Assembly: GCA_030057915.1 (NCBI GenBank)
Contig: JASGUC010000003.1
Location: forward strand, 166,086-230,085
Direction of reading: 5' to 3'
DNA length: 64,000 nucleotides
DNA from: Pseudomonadota bacterium
GTDB lineage: Bacteria; Desulfobacterota; Syntrophia; Syntrophales; UBA8958
Part shown: in pieces, positions 1-8,176 of the stretch
Layout of the letters: each line of letters starts with the position of its first letter
Numbering within the stretch: position 1 is the first letter of the stretch
The notes under the pieces: model-generated
Database searches by the model: none
What the model was told of the DNA's origin: nothing
What the model saw: the letters and a program-made list of their open reading frames with translations, nothing else
Position numbers and translations under genes: made by a program

Positions 1-418
1 AGATGTCGGCGTAAGCCGCCAACTGCCGGGCGAAATCGTCGTCGTTCCTCTCCTCCTCCGGATGGAAGCGAAGGTTTTCCAGCATGATCACGTCCCCGGG
101 TTTCATGGCCGCCACCAGCGCCGTCGGTTCCGGCCCGATGCAGTCCGGGGCCAGGATCACCTCCTTCTGGAGGAGTCGGGAGAGACGCCGGGCCACGGGG
201 GCCAGACTGAGCAACGGCTTTACCTTTCCCTTGGGGCGGCCCAGGTGGGAGGCGATGATGATCCGCGCCCCTTCGTCCAGGGCGTAATTCAGCGTCGGCA
301 GGGTGGCCCGGATCCGGGTGTCGTCGGTGATGTGCTGGGAGTTATCCAGGGGGACGTTGTAGTCGAAGCGGAACAGGACCTTCTTGTCCTTGAGTGAGAA
401 CTGATCGATAAACCTCAT
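1..418 (-). CDS. pgk: phosphoglycerate kinase, N-terminal part (3' end outside window)
   Basis: Converts 1,3-bisphosphoglycerate and ADP to 3-phosphoglycerate and ATP in glycolysis, in the cytoplasm. About 139 N-terminal residues are visible, including the substrate-loop sequence [10 protein letters not shown] near residue 16 and the SHLGRPKG motif near residue 58, both diagnostic of the family. The ATG at 416-418 sits 3 bases behind a strong GGAGGA ribosome site. The gene runs off the left edge, so the nucleotide-binding C-terminal domain cannot be judged. Confidence 0.95.
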   Translation of the reverse strand, partial: MRFIDQFSLKDKKVLFRFDYNVPLDNSQHITDDTRIRATLPTLNYALDEGARIIIASHLGRPKGKVKPLLSLAPVARRLSRLLQKEVILAPDCIGPEPTALVAAMKPGDVIMLENLRFHPEEERNDDDFARQLAAYADI

Positions 419-681
419 TGTTCCTCCTTGCATATTTTTCGCAAACAAGCTATGATGCGACCCTAAAATGTTAAAAAGCATTTAAATTACAACATGTTAC
501 GATTTTAACGAGGCAAGGGAGGCGGGATTTTTCCGACGAGGCGTGGCCGCGTTAGTGATCCCCCTAGGGAACCTTGCGGCAAGCTTCTTTACATGAGAAG
601 CCCCCTCCGGTCAAGGTCGATTCGAATTCCATGTACATCGTGTACGATAATAAAATCAGGAGATAAGGAGAGAGTAGGTTT

Positions 682-2253
682 ATGGCGAGAGAGCAAGGAA
701 AAGGAGTGACGGAAGAAAAGATCCGTGTGTTCGAGGCCCGCAGGGAAGCCCTGAAGACCATGGGCGGCGAAAAGATGATCGCCAAGCAGCATGAGCTTGG
801 CAAGCTTACGGCCCGGGAGCGTCTGGCACTGTTTTATGACGAGGGGACCTTCCAGGAGGTGCAGTTGTTCGTGAAGCACCGCTCCCCCCTCTTCGGTCTG
901 GACAAGAAGCAGATCAACGCCGACGGCGTTATCGTCGGCTTCGGCAAGGTGAACGGCCGGACCGTCTTCGCGGCGGCCCAGGACTTCACCAGCGCCGGCG
1001 GGAGCCTTGGGGAGATGCATGCCAAGAAGATCTGGAAGGTCATGGACATGGCCATGGACGCCCGGAAGCCCTTCGTTTCCATGAACGATTCGGGCGGCGC
1101 TCGGATCCAGGAAGGCGTCCCGGCCCTGGATGGTTACGGCGGCATCTTCTACCGCAACACCATCGGTTCGGGGTATATTCCGCAGATCACGGCCATCATG
1201 GGGCCGACGGCGGGTGGCGCCGTCTATTCGCCGGCCCTGACGGACTGGGTATTCATGGTGAAGAAGAGTTCCTACATGTACATCACCGGACCGGACGTCA
1301 TCAAGGCGGTCATCGGCGAGGAGGTCACCCATGACGACCTGGGCGGCGCCGTGGCCCACGCCACGAAGAGCGGCGTCTGCCACTTCGCCACGGAAAACGA
1401 CGAGGACTGCATCAACAAGGTGAAGATGCTCCTGTCCTATCTGCCCGACAGTTGCCACAGCCCCCTGCCCATCGCGTCCTGCGCCGATTCCCCCGACCGG
1501 GAGTGTCCGGAGCTGGACAAGATCATCCCCGACCGGGCCACCCGGGGCTACGACATGAAGCAGGTCGTCATGGCGGTGGCGGACAATAACGAGATCTTCG
1601 AACCCCACGAGCTGTGGGCCAAGAACATCCTCGTGGCCTTCATCCGCATCATGGGACGACCGGTGGGCGTCATCGCCAACAACCCTAAATTCGGCGCCGG
1701 CGTCCTCGACACCACCGCCTCCGACAAGGCCTCGCGGTTCATCCGCTTCTGCGACGCCTTCAACATCCCCCTGCTCACCTTCTCCGATGTCCCCGGCTAC
1801 ATGCCCGGCACCGCCCAGGAGTGGGCCGGCATCATCAGTCACGGGGCGAAACTCCTCCATGCCTATTCCGAGGCCACGGTGCCCAAGATCACCGTCGTCA
1901 CCCGGAAGGACTACGGCGGCGCCTACATCGGCATGTGCAGCAAGAACCTCGGGGCGGATTACGTCATGGCCTGGCCGTCGGCGGAAATCGCCGTCATGGG
2001 CGCCGAGGGGGCCTGCAACATCATCTATCGCCGGGAGATCAACGAGGCCGCCGATCCCGCCGCCAGACGGGCGGAGCTGGTCGCGGCCTATGAGGAGCAG
2101 TTCAACAATCCCTACTTCGCCGCCTCCATGGGGATCATCGAAGAGATCATCGCCCCCCGGGAGACCCGGAAGCGCGTTGCCGTCCTTCTTGACGCCCTGA
2201 AGGACAAGGAACAGGTGCGGCCGCCCCGGAAGCACAACAACATCCCCTTGTAA
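682..2253 (+). CDS. acyl-CoA carboxylase / decarboxylase carboxyltransferase subunit (PccB/MmdA-like)
   Basis: A 523-residue carboxyltransferase that moves a carboxyl group between biotin and an acyl-CoA such as propionyl-, methylmalonyl- or glutaconyl-CoA. It has two crotonase-like halves: an N-terminal half with SGGARIQEG (137-145) and GPTAGGAVYSP, and a C-terminal half with GAGVLDT and DVPGYMPGT. It ends in KHNNIPL, typical of PccB/MmdA. The ATG follows an AAGGAGAGAG ribosome site, and a GATAAT -10-like box lies at 646-651. No biotin carrier, biotin carboxylase or membrane decarboxylase subunit is adjacent, so carboxylase versus Na+-pumping decarboxylase cannot be decided. Confidence 0.9.
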   Translation: MAREQGKGVTEEKIRVFEARREALKTMGGEKMIAKQHELGKLTARERLALFYDEGTFQEVQLFVKHRSPLFGLDKKQINADGVIVGFGKVNGRTVFAAAQDFTSAGGSLGEMHAKKIWKVMDMAMDARKPFVSMNDSGGARIQEGVPALDGYGGIFYRNTIGSGYIPQITAIMGPTAGGAVYSPALTDWVFMVKKSSYMYITGPDVIKAVIGEEVTHDDLGGAVAHATKSGVCHFATENDEDCINKVKMLLSYLPDSCHSPLPIASCADSPDRECPELDKIIPDRATRGYDMKQVVMAVADNNEIFEPHELWAKNILVAFIRIMGRPVGVIANNPKFGAGVLDTTASDKASRFIRFCDAFNIPLLTFSDVPGYMPGTAQEWAGIISHGAKLLHAYSEATVPKITVVTRKDYGGAYIGMCSKNLGADYVMAWPSAEIAVMGAEGACNIIYRREINEAADPAARRAELVAAYEEQFNNPYFAASMGIIEEIIAPRETRKRVAVLLDALKDKEQVRPPRKHNNIPL

Positions 2254-2261
2254 AGAGCGGG

Positions 2262-2291
2262 GGTTTTAACAGTTTGCTTGTAATCTGACTA
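2262..2291 (+). repeat. 30-bp repeat also found (inverted) at 39050-39079
   Basis: This stretch begins 8 bases after the carboxyltransferase stop codon. It matches the reverse complement of 39050-39079 at 28 of 30 positions. The second copy sits at the 3' end of thiD beside a TnpB relic, so this one is probably a solitary end of the same IS605-like element. Confidence 0.7.
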
Positions 2292-2302
2292 AAGCGGCTC
2301 CT

Positions 2303-2415
2303 GGATTCCCGCCAGGAGATCGCGGGATGGATGGAGGGAGGTTGCCGGATTCCCGCCTTCGCGGGGAAGGACGAAAGGGCGCTTTCGAAGCGATTGTTCA
2401 AAGGCCTCGGGTTTC
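2303..2415. repeat. REP-like / family A repeat fragment
   Basis: Contains inverted CCCGCC...GCGGG hairpin units of the REP type and ends in a TTCAAAGGCCTCG terminus, the end sequence of the 133-bp family A element found elsewhere in the window. No gene is seen from 2254 to 2880. Confidence 0.55.
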
Positions 2416-2632
2416 CAGGGCCTCGATTTAACAGTGCCGGAGGGCGGCCATGCCTGTGGGTGTGGCCGCCCTCTCTTTTCGCCCCTTTTCTGTTCCCCGC
2501 CCCCCGGCCTTGGGCCGCCCCTTTCCCGTCCGCATTCCCCTGACTTCGGCAGCCCTCGGCCTGCCCCCCCAGGCCTGAGAAAGGCGCCACGAAGGGTGAG
2601 GATCGCCCGGAGGCCGCAGACATTTTCAAGTG

Positions 2633-2785
2633 AAAACTTTTTAACCGTAGGCGATTGTGCCTATAAAATCAAGTACTTTACCTATGCCGGCGCGCCGGCA
2701 TCGCCTGTTGATAACTTTGTCTGCCGCCGTTGCCGTGTCCTCCAAAAACGTTAACCTACGCAGCCTTGCCGGAAGGACAAAGGAA
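2633..2785. repeat. palindrome plus solitary IS66-like right end
   Basis: The left part (2633-2705) resembles 5298-5370, including the shared palindrome core around 2675-2700. The right part (about 2739-2780) is nearly identical to the right end of the IS66-like element at 6048-6089. Here the two parts are 39 bp apart; in the other copy they are about 680 bp apart with the element between them. This looks like a scar of the same element. Confidence 0.6.
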
Positions 2786-2880
2786 CTAATTAGGAAGTAA
2801 AAAAAGAGCTGCAAGGGGGGGACCACCGAATCGATGTTTTCGGGGGATATTCAAAATGGTGATTACATATCATGCAAAGT

Positions 2881-4210
2881 CACGCCTGTCCGGTTAAGGA
2901 TTGGGCAGCACCATTTAACATGTTAACATTAAATAACAAATGACCGATTTCCGTTTTATTCGATTTCAATTTACATTATTTCCCCAAGTATGTACCTTCT
3001 CCTCAATAATCAGGGGGAGGTTTGCCAATGAATATCGGGAAAACCGTTTTTGCACAAGTATTGGAGCATCTGCCAAGATATGAATTTAACAAATGTGTCA
3101 AGAGATACAACGGTAATCGCCGAGTCAGAAGATTTTCCTGTTATGATCAGTTCCTCTGTCTTGCTTTTGCCCAGATTACATATCGGGAAAGCTTGAGAGA
3201 TATTGAGACATGTCTGAACTCTCATCACGAAAAGCTTTATCATATTGGATTTCGAGGAGGAATATCGAAATCCACCTTGGCCGATGCCAACGAGACACGC
3301 GATCATCTTATTTATCAAGACTTTGCCTATCACCTTATTTCTATTGCCAAAAAGCTATATCAGAACGAAGAGATGGCAATAGATCTGGATTACCCTCTTT
3401 ATGCCTTCGATTCCACGACTATCGATCTTTGCCTTTCCCTCTTTCCTTGGGCTCAATTCCGCAAAACCAAAGCCGCCATCAAGATGCATACCTTTCTCGA
3501 CCTGCGGGGAGCCATCCCGACATTTATCAGTCTGACAACCGGAAAAGTCCACGATGTCAACGTATTGGATATCCTTCCCTTGGAGAAAGACGCCGTAATT
3601 GCTATGGATCGTGGTTATGTAGATTATTCAAGGCTTTATGCGATGAACTTATTTCCGGCATTCTTCGTAATTCGCGCCAAGAGCAATCTTCGCTTCCGGC
3701 GCCTTTGTTCCCGAAAAGTGGACAAAACCTTGGGGCTCCGTTCCGACCAAACCATAGTCCTTACAACCAAGAAATCCCGAGAAGCCTACCCGGAAGCATT
3801 GCGTCGGGTGTCTTACGTGGACTTGGAAAAGAACAAACGCTACGTATATCTGACCAATATATTTACCGTATCCGCAAAAACCGTCGCCGATATTTACAAG
3901 CAGCGCTGGCAGGTGGAACTCTTTTTTCGATGGATCAAACAACACCTACGCATCAAAACCTTTTACGGTACATCACCCAACGCCGTCAAAACCCAGATTT
4001 GGATTGCTATCAGCACTTACCTTTTGGTCGCCATCATGAAAAAAAGGCTCGATTTGCCTGGCAGCCTCCACACAATTCTGCAAATTCTGGAGGTCAACAT
4101 TTTTGACAAAAGGTCCTTTATTCAGATAGTTAAAGATGCACATAAGCAAGAATCGGAGCCTGCTCCTTGTAACCAATTGAATTTATTCGATAGTTAACCG
4201 GACAGGCGTG
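2881..4210 (+). mobile_element. IS4-family insertion sequence, complete, 1330 bp
   Basis: Perfect 17-bp terminal inverted repeats (CACGCCTGTCCGGTTAA at 2881-2897; its complement at 4194-4210) bracket a single transposase gene. A 9-bp direct target duplication, ATGCAAAGT, flanks it at 2872-2880 and 4211-4219. The element is clearly AT-richer than its surroundings. Intact ends, TSD and reading frame argue for a recent insertion. Confidence 0.95.
3028..4197 (+). CDS. IS4-family DDE transposase
   Basis: A 389-residue transposase catalysing cut-and-paste movement of the surrounding IS. It has an N-terminal DNA-binding region, then the RNase H-like catalytic core with DDE residues in FDSTTIDL (about 128), AMDRGYVDY (about 195) and the YREK-type block YKQRWQVELFFRWIKQ (about 291). 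The ATG at 3028 is 7 bases behind GGGGGAGG and is preferred to the TTG at 3022, which lies too close to that site. The frame is intact, so it is probably active. Confidence 0.92.
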   Translation: MNIGKTVFAQVLEHLPRYEFNKCVKRYNGNRRVRRFSCYDQFLCLAFAQITYRESLRDIETCLNSHHEKLYHIGFRGGISKSTLADANETRDHLIYQDFAYHLISIAKKLYQNEEMAIDLDYPLYAFDSTTIDLCLSLFPWAQFRKTKAAIKMHTFLDLRGAIPTFISLTTGKVHDVNVLDILPLEKDAVIAMDRGYVDYSRLYAMNLFPAFFVIRAKSNLRFRRLCSRKVDKTLGLRSDQTIVLTTKKSREAYPEALRRVSYVDLEKNKRYVYLTNIFTVSAKTVADIYKQRWQVELFFRWIKQHLRIKTFYGTSPNAVKTQIWIAISTYLLVAIMKKRLDLPGSLHTILQILEVNIFDKRSFIQIVKDAHKQESEPAPCNQLNLFDS

Positions 4211-4394
4211 ATGCAAAGTATCGATTCTAAAATACAAAGTCGCACATATGGCAGTGGGAAGGGTTGTGTCGTTACCCCAGGCGATTTTGTGGACCACGGC
4301 AGAGCCGTCCGTGGACCTGGCGCTGCATCGGCTGACGAAGGAAGGGACGTTGCGGCGCCTGGCCCGCCCTTTGATTTCTAATGGCGAGTTTTAA
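4211..4394 (+). pseudogene. frameshifted DUF6088/AbiEi-like antitoxin remnant split from its promoter by the IS
   Basis: From the ATG at 4211 the frame begins MQSIDSKIQSRTYG then GCVVTPGDF, resembling the N-terminus of DUF6088 proteins, the antitoxin half of AbiEii-type toxin pairs. Near 4300 the homology jumps frame and continues as DLALHRLTKEGTLRRLARPL, again typical of the family, ending at 4394. The original frame stops at 4381. The IS target duplication contains the start codon itself. Both a frameshift and loss of upstream sequence have inactivated it; the toxin partner is absent. Family assignment is from recalled motif similarity. Confidence 0.65.
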
Positions 4395-4441
4395 CAAGGC
4401 ATGATATTATCTTTAAGGTCTTGAACAGAAAGGATATTGCC

Positions 4442-4642
4442 ATGTTGAACGCCATCAAAGTCAATTTATCACGGCAAGAGATTATTAGTGCCGTGAAGGC
4501 CATGAAGAAGAGGGATCGGGAAGCCTTCCTGGAGGAACTACTCGCTACAACCTCGCCCGAATACTTGGAGAGCATTAAGGAAGCCAGGGCGGACTATAGG
4601 GCCGGTCGTGTAAAGACACATGACGAGGTATTCGGACATTGA
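4442..4642 (+). CDS. RelB/Phd-like antitoxin of a decayed toxin-antitoxin pair
   Basis: A 66-residue acidic, helical protein ending in EARADYRAGRVKTHDEVFG, a tail typical of antitoxins paired with RelE/ParE toxins (addiction modules; the antitoxin binds toxin and represses the operon). The ATG at 4442 lies 7 bases after AGAAAGGA. Its stop overlaps the start of a truncated RelE-like frame by 4 bases, the coupling normal for such modules. With the toxin broken, it may be a relic or a free antitoxin. Confidence 0.65.
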   Translation: MLNAIKVNLSRQEIISAVKAMKKRDREAFLEELLATTSPEYLESIKEARADYRAGRVKTHDEVFGH

Positions 4643-4767
4643 GTTATCGGCTCGTATATACCCGGAAAGCCGTCAGTGACATTGGCAAACTTGAAACCGG
4701 TCTCAAAAAGCGGATCGGCGCATGCCTCCTTCGCTTTAAAGATAAAAAAACATTAAAAACGCCCTAG
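4639..4767 (+). pseudogene. truncated RelE/ParE-type toxin
   Basis: Starting at TTG 4639, the frame reads LSYRLVYTRKAVSDIGKL and KKRIGACLLRFK, matching the N-terminal strand and helices of RelE/ParE mRNA interferases. It stops after 42 codons, whereas full toxins have about 80-90 residues and carry catalytic residues in the missing C-terminal half. It should be inactive. Confidence 0.6.
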
Positions 4768-4943
4768 AATGTCACTTTGATTCAAAAGAAGATATACCGA
4801 AAATCATAAGATTGCATATCGTGCGTGATGAGATGTTTGCCTATGCCTAAAATACCAAAGGAACGTTAAATAACATTTTGAGCGATATTTCTGAATGCCT
4901 TAAAATTTCGAAACAAAAACTAATCGATGGGCTATTAAAATAA
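4746..4943 (+). pseudogene. unrecognised coding remnant with an internal stop
   Basis: A 65-codon frame overlapping the truncated toxin, interrupted by one TAA at 4848-4850. It reads in part RLHIVRDEMFAYA, then after the stop NILSDISECLKISKQKLIDG. Composition is AT-rich like the neighbouring toxin-antitoxin relic. I do not recognise the family. It may be the tail of a gene fused to the toxin region by deletion. Confidence 0.35.
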
Positions 4944-5029
4944 ACTGGGAACCGGATTCAAACGCTTGAATTAAGGACTGCCATCATGAATAAGATTTTC
5001 GAGAAAACATGTCCCTCATTGCATTCGGG

Positions 5030-5083
5030 ACATGGATTTCTCGTCGCTCACGCTCCTCGAAATGACATTTTTCAAAGGACTCG
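5030..5083. repeat. short dispersed repeat (copies near 25397-25436 and 30965-31012)
   Basis: The core TTTCTCGTCGCTCRCGCTCC followed by TCGAAATGACATTTTTCAA occurs here, at 25397-25436, and inverted at 30965-31012. It ends with the same TTTTTCAAAGG terminus as family A elements. The rest of 4944-5340 has no supportable gene; AAATCCGGAGGGC is present twice (5228, 5283). Confidence 0.6.
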
Positions 5084-5289
5084 AATTATGTTTCAGGTCA
5101 TACCCGTGAGGGGAGAAATGGACAACGCGAATTACCCACCCCCGACCCCCGAGGAAGATGAACGAACGGCGGTGTCCGACGGGGCGGAGAATGCCGCCGC
5201 GATCTGGGCGCCCGCCCCCGGCGGGCAAAATCCGGAGGGCCAAACTTGTTTCTGGTCCGCGACCGCCATGAAACTTCCCTCCAAATCCG

Positions 5290-5400
5290 GAGGGCAAAAC
5301 TTTTTGACCGTCGTCGATTCCACCTATGATTTCAGGTACTTTACCTATGCCGGCGCGCCGGCATAGGTTGTTGAAACCCTGGCCGCCGCCGTCTTTCGCC
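5290..5400. repeat. 26-bp perfect palindrome within a duplicated block
   Basis: 5341-5366 is a perfect palindrome whose half-site is ACCTATGCCGGCG. The block around it is similar to 2633-2715, where only one side of the palindrome is preserved. It lies about 100 bp left of the IS66-like element. It could be a hairpin, an operator or part of a larger element end. Confidence 0.6.
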
Positions 5401-5468
5401 CTCTTTTCCCAGTCGTCGCCGCCTTCGCCTATGGCCCCCCCGCCCCCCACTGCAGTTTCGGATTGACA

Positions 5469-6090
5469 GTGTCCTTCCGGTAAGGGTGCGTGAAAAATTT
5501 TCTGGTGGTGGGTATGGCTGGTCATCAACCGCGAAGGAGGATGACCTATGGAGAACGATTTTGGAACAAGCGTCCGCCCCAGTTTTGAGGATATTGAGGA
5601 GCGATTTAGGCAGTGGCGTGGGCATCGGAAGCGGGGCGAGTCCATACCCGAGGATTTGTGGGAAGGCGCGGTGAGCTTATGCGCCGAGTTTACTCTTTCC
5701 AAGGTGTCCAGGGCTTTGCATCTGAACCATGCCACTTTGAAGAAACGGTTTCTCGCTACCCGTTCCCCCCATATTCCGGGCTCTGTGATACCATCCGATT
5801 TCCTCGGCGATATGTTCATGAGCCTGATCCATACCTGCAACCTGGGAGGGGTAAATCCTTTCGACTATCTGGTGGCCCTGCAGAAATACGCCAAGGATGT
5901 CTTCAAAAACCCTGCCCACTGGATGCCTTGGAATTACCAGGCCGCTTTTGCCCGTGGACGACTCCTGATCAACTGCCGTCGCCCAATATCTTTTCCGCTG
6001 GCTGTCACCCAATCGGACGCCCCGGGGTAGCCATCGCCGCCGCCCGGGCCTCCAAAAACGTTCACCTACGCAGCCTTGCCGGAAGGACAC
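5469..6090 (+). mobile_element. IS66-like deletion derivative flanked by imperfect TIRs
   Basis: The outer 12 bases GTGTCCTTCCGG at 5469 reappear as reverse complement ending at 6090, and similarity continues inward (AAGG.TGCGT) for about 24 bp. The only gene inside is a chimera of an IS66 accessory-type N-terminus and an IS66 transposase C-terminal tail, so most of the element has been deleted. Flanking octamers do not match, so no clear target duplication is seen. A second right end lies at about 2739-2780. Confidence 0.6.
5548..6030 (+). pseudogene. chimeric ORF: IS66 accessory HTH protein fused to IS66 transposase C-terminus
   Basis: 160 residues, reading frame open. Residues 12-70 (FEDIEERFRQW ... 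LHLNHATLKKRF) look like the helix-turn-helix accessory protein of IS66-type elements. Residues 85-135 (FLGDMFMSLIHTC ... NPFDYLVALQKYAKDV ... WMPWNYQ) match the conserved C-terminal tail of IS66 TnpC transposases. The catalytic DDE domain is missing, so it cannot transpose. An AAGGAGGATGACCT ribosome site precedes the ATG, and a novel DNA-binding product remains possible. Confidence 0.6.
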
Positions 6091-6111
6091 CGACAAATAT
6101 ACGGAGGAGAG

Positions 6112-6582
6112 CTAACGGGGGAGAAACTTCGGCGGCAGGACGGGGTTCCCCGCCAGGCCGAACCCGGGGATGACGATGATGGTGGAGCTGCCGTGGGCCA
6201 GGACCTTCCCCTGGGAATCGGTGACGGTCGCCTCGGTGAGACCCAAGGTTTTTCCGAGCTTGATCCTCTTCCCCGCCGCCGTGATCTTCCCCTGCCCGGC
6301 CGGGGCGAGATAGTTGACCTTCAGGTCCACCGTCGTGATTCCCGTCCCCTCCGCCAGTTCGCAGAAGGGCGCCCAGAAGGCCGCCGTGTCGATGGCCGCG
6401 GCATAGACCCCTCCATGGACGCAGCCGAAGGCCTGGAGGTGTCGCGCTTCCACCTCCAGGTCCACGATGGCGAAACCCAGGCCCAGCTCCCGGAGCGTCA
6501 TCGACATGTGCCGAAAGAACGGACAGCCATTGACCGTCTCGCGGACGGCTTCCGCATACGCCGGATTAAGTTTCTTCACCAT
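6112..6582 (-). CDS. PaaI-type hotdog-fold acyl-CoA thioesterase
   Basis: 156 residues with a single hotdog domain. The catalytic/structural signature HGGVYAAAIDTAA (about 56-68) lies on the central helix, followed by the strand VDLKVNYLAPA and the distal GLTEATVTDSQGKVLAHGS. These proteins hydrolyse aromatic or medium acyl-CoA esters and dimerise in the cytoplasm. The ATG follows GAGGAGG. The substrate is unknown; proximity to acyl-CoA metabolism fits a role in recovering CoA. Confidence 0.85.
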   Translation of the reverse strand: MVKKLNPAYAEAVRETVNGCPFFRHMSMTLRELGLGFAIVDLEVEARHLQAFGCVHGGVYAAAIDTAAFWAPFCELAEGTGITTVDLKVNYLAPAGQGKITAAGKRIKLGKTLGLTEATVTDSQGKVLAHGSSTIIVIPGFGLAGNPVLPPKFLPR

Positions 6583-6717
6583 TTCCTCCTCAATGATCTC
6601 CCGCGCTCTCCCGCGTCGCCGCCCCGCCCGTCTTTAGCGCCTCCCGGGGAAAGGTCATCGCGGGAAATTCGTGCCCCGGGAAAACGGCGCGTCAGCGGCA
6701 AAGCGGCGAAAGACGGC

Positions 6718-7785
6718 TCATTTCCCGATGATCCTGATTTCATACAGCCGCGGCCAGTGCTTGCCCGTTACAAATAGGCGGTCCCCCGCCGCGTCGTAGG
6801 CGATGCCGTTGAGGACTTCGGCGCGGTGTCGAGTGGCCACCGCCGCATCCGGAAGCCCGGATAGGTCGATCCTTCCCCGGAGCAAGCCCGTCTGAGGGTC
6901 GATGATCGCGATGATGTCCGTCGGCCAGAGATTGGCGTAGATCATCCCCCGCACATATTCCAGTTCGTTGATTCCGTCCACGGCGTTGCCGTATCCGTCC
7001 CGGACCGGAAGACGCCCGGTTTCCCGCAAGGTCTCCGGATCGTAAAAGCGCAGCACCGGGCCGCCATCGCTGACGATGAGCCGCCGGCCGTCGTGGGCGA
7101 TCCCCCAGCCCTCGTGGTCATAGTGAAAAACGCCCCGGAGGCGGAACGAGTCCCGATCGTAGATGAAGCCCTGCCGGGAGCGCCAGGTGAGCTGGATGAT
7201 CCGGTCCTTCCAGACGGTGATGCCTTCTCCGAAGTGCCGCCGGTCCAGTCGCCGCTCCTGGAGGACCCGTCCGGTAGTGAGTTCCACCCGGCGCAGGGAG
7301 GATGCGCCCTCCCGTCCGGTGCCCTCGTAGAGTCGTCCCTCCGCCCAGGCCAGGCCCTGGGTGAAGGCGCCGGGATCGTGGGGATAGGCGCGGACAACCC
7401 GGTAACGGTATTCGACGGGCGGGGCGGGAGAGGAGGTCGGGGCCGCCTGGGCCGTCGGTGCCGTCGGTGCCGTCGGTGCCGCCTGGGCAGTCGGGGCCGC
7501 CCCCGACGCCGACGCCCCGCCGGCGGGGGGAGGGGCCGCCTCGTAAGACCCCGGGGAGGGGAGAGGGGCGCCCCCTCCGGGGGAGTCGGCCGCCCCAGGG
7601 GCAGGAGAAACGGCATCGGCGTCCATCGGACGGGGCATTGTCGCGGCGCCGACCATGCCGGCCAAAAGCAGGAGGAGAAGAAATCCTCTTTTCAGAACCA
7701 CTTCCAGGCGCCCCCGCAGCCAGGCGTCCCCGTCGGGCCGCCGCCGTTTAGATGAAGGTTTATGCAACCACATGGATATTTTCAT
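6718..7785 (-). CDS. secreted or membrane-anchored glutaminyl-peptide cyclotransferase
   Basis: 355 residues. A basic N-terminus with a hydrophobic stretch (GFLLLLLLAGMVGAATM, about 34-50) is followed by a Pro/Ala-rich linker (52-122) containing TAPTAPTAQAAPT repeats, then a five-bladed beta-propeller of the plant/bacterial glutaminyl cyclase family (125-355; motifs DPGAFTQGLAW, GEGITVW, ELEYVRGMIYANLW, VLNGIAYD). It converts N-terminal glutamine of exported peptides to pyroglutamate. A GTG at 7701 would give a tidier signal peptide and is an alternative start. The linker arises from a GTCGGTGCC-type DNA repeat. Confidence 0.85.
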   Translation of the reverse strand: MKISMWLHKPSSKRRRPDGDAWLRGRLEVVLKRGFLLLLLLAGMVGAATMPRPMDADAVSPAPGAADSPGGGAPLPSPGSYEAAPPPAGGASASGAAPTAQAAPTAPTAPTAQAAPTSSPAPPVEYRYRVVRAYPHDPGAFTQGLAWAEGRLYEGTGREGASSLRRVELTTGRVLQERRLDRRHFGEGITVWKDRIIQLTWRSRQGFIYDRDSFRLRGVFHYDHEGWGIAHDGRRLIVSDGGPVLRFYDPETLRETGRLPVRDGYGNAVDGINELEYVRGMIYANLWPTDIIAIIDPQTGLLRGRIDLSGLPDAAVATRHRAEVLNGIAYDAAGDRLFVTGKHWPRLYEIRIIGK

Positions 7786-7911
7786 CTTTCGTTGCGCCTG
7801 CCCCGGACGTGGGAGAAGGGCGGAAAGCGATCGCCCTTTGTTCTCTCCCCCGGGCGGCGCTGGGCGTTGGCGAGGGCCCGGGCGGGATGGAATCGTTTCC
7901 GCGCCATAAGG

Positions 7912-8045
7912 CGAGACCCCTGCAAAATCCCGTTTCCAAAGTCCCTTTCGTCATCCCGGTGGAAGCCGGGATATCGTGTTTTCAAGGCGTTCCCGAGCCC
8001 GGATTTCGCCGGGGCGAAAAGAAAGCATGGATTTTCAAGGGTCTC
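7912..8045. repeat. family A miniature element, full length (134 bp)
   Basis: Starts CGAGACC and ends GGGTCTC. It contains CGTCATCCCGGTGGAAGCC and the hairpin CGGATTTCGCCGGGGCGAAA. Near-identical architecture and length are seen at 35258-35391, 52548-52680, 57765-57898 and 63667-63799. 8055-8125 resembles part of family B. No gene is evident between 7786 and 8176. Confidence 0.75.
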
Positions 8046-8176
8046 AAGGCGAACATGGCGGGTTTCCCATGTCTTGCCGTCCCATGAAATCCGGCGACTG
8101 TCGAAAGATCCAATCAACCCCGCCGCGCCCGGGTCCTGGCTTGAGTTCTCCCCCGTTGTGTGTTAGGGAGTCTCCC

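Noticed and set aside
5228-5304. AAATCCGGAGGGC pair (5228, 5283) as another 61-bp mini-array
   Set aside because: Period is 55 with an indel and the unit is only about 18 bp, so it does not fit the 61-bp class.
4986-5366. 126-codon plus-strand frame before the IS66-like element
   Set aside because: Starts inside a dispersed repeat and ends in the palindrome; the peptide has no recognisable domain.
5016-5840. 274-codon minus-strand frame across the repeats and IS66 remnant
   Set aside because: Runs through the palindrome and inverted end and opposes the IS66-derived frame; no motif or ribosome site.
7454-7480. GTCGGTGCC tandem repeat as a separate repeat locus
   Set aside because: It lies inside the glutaminyl cyclase gene and simply encodes the Ala/Pro/Thr linker.
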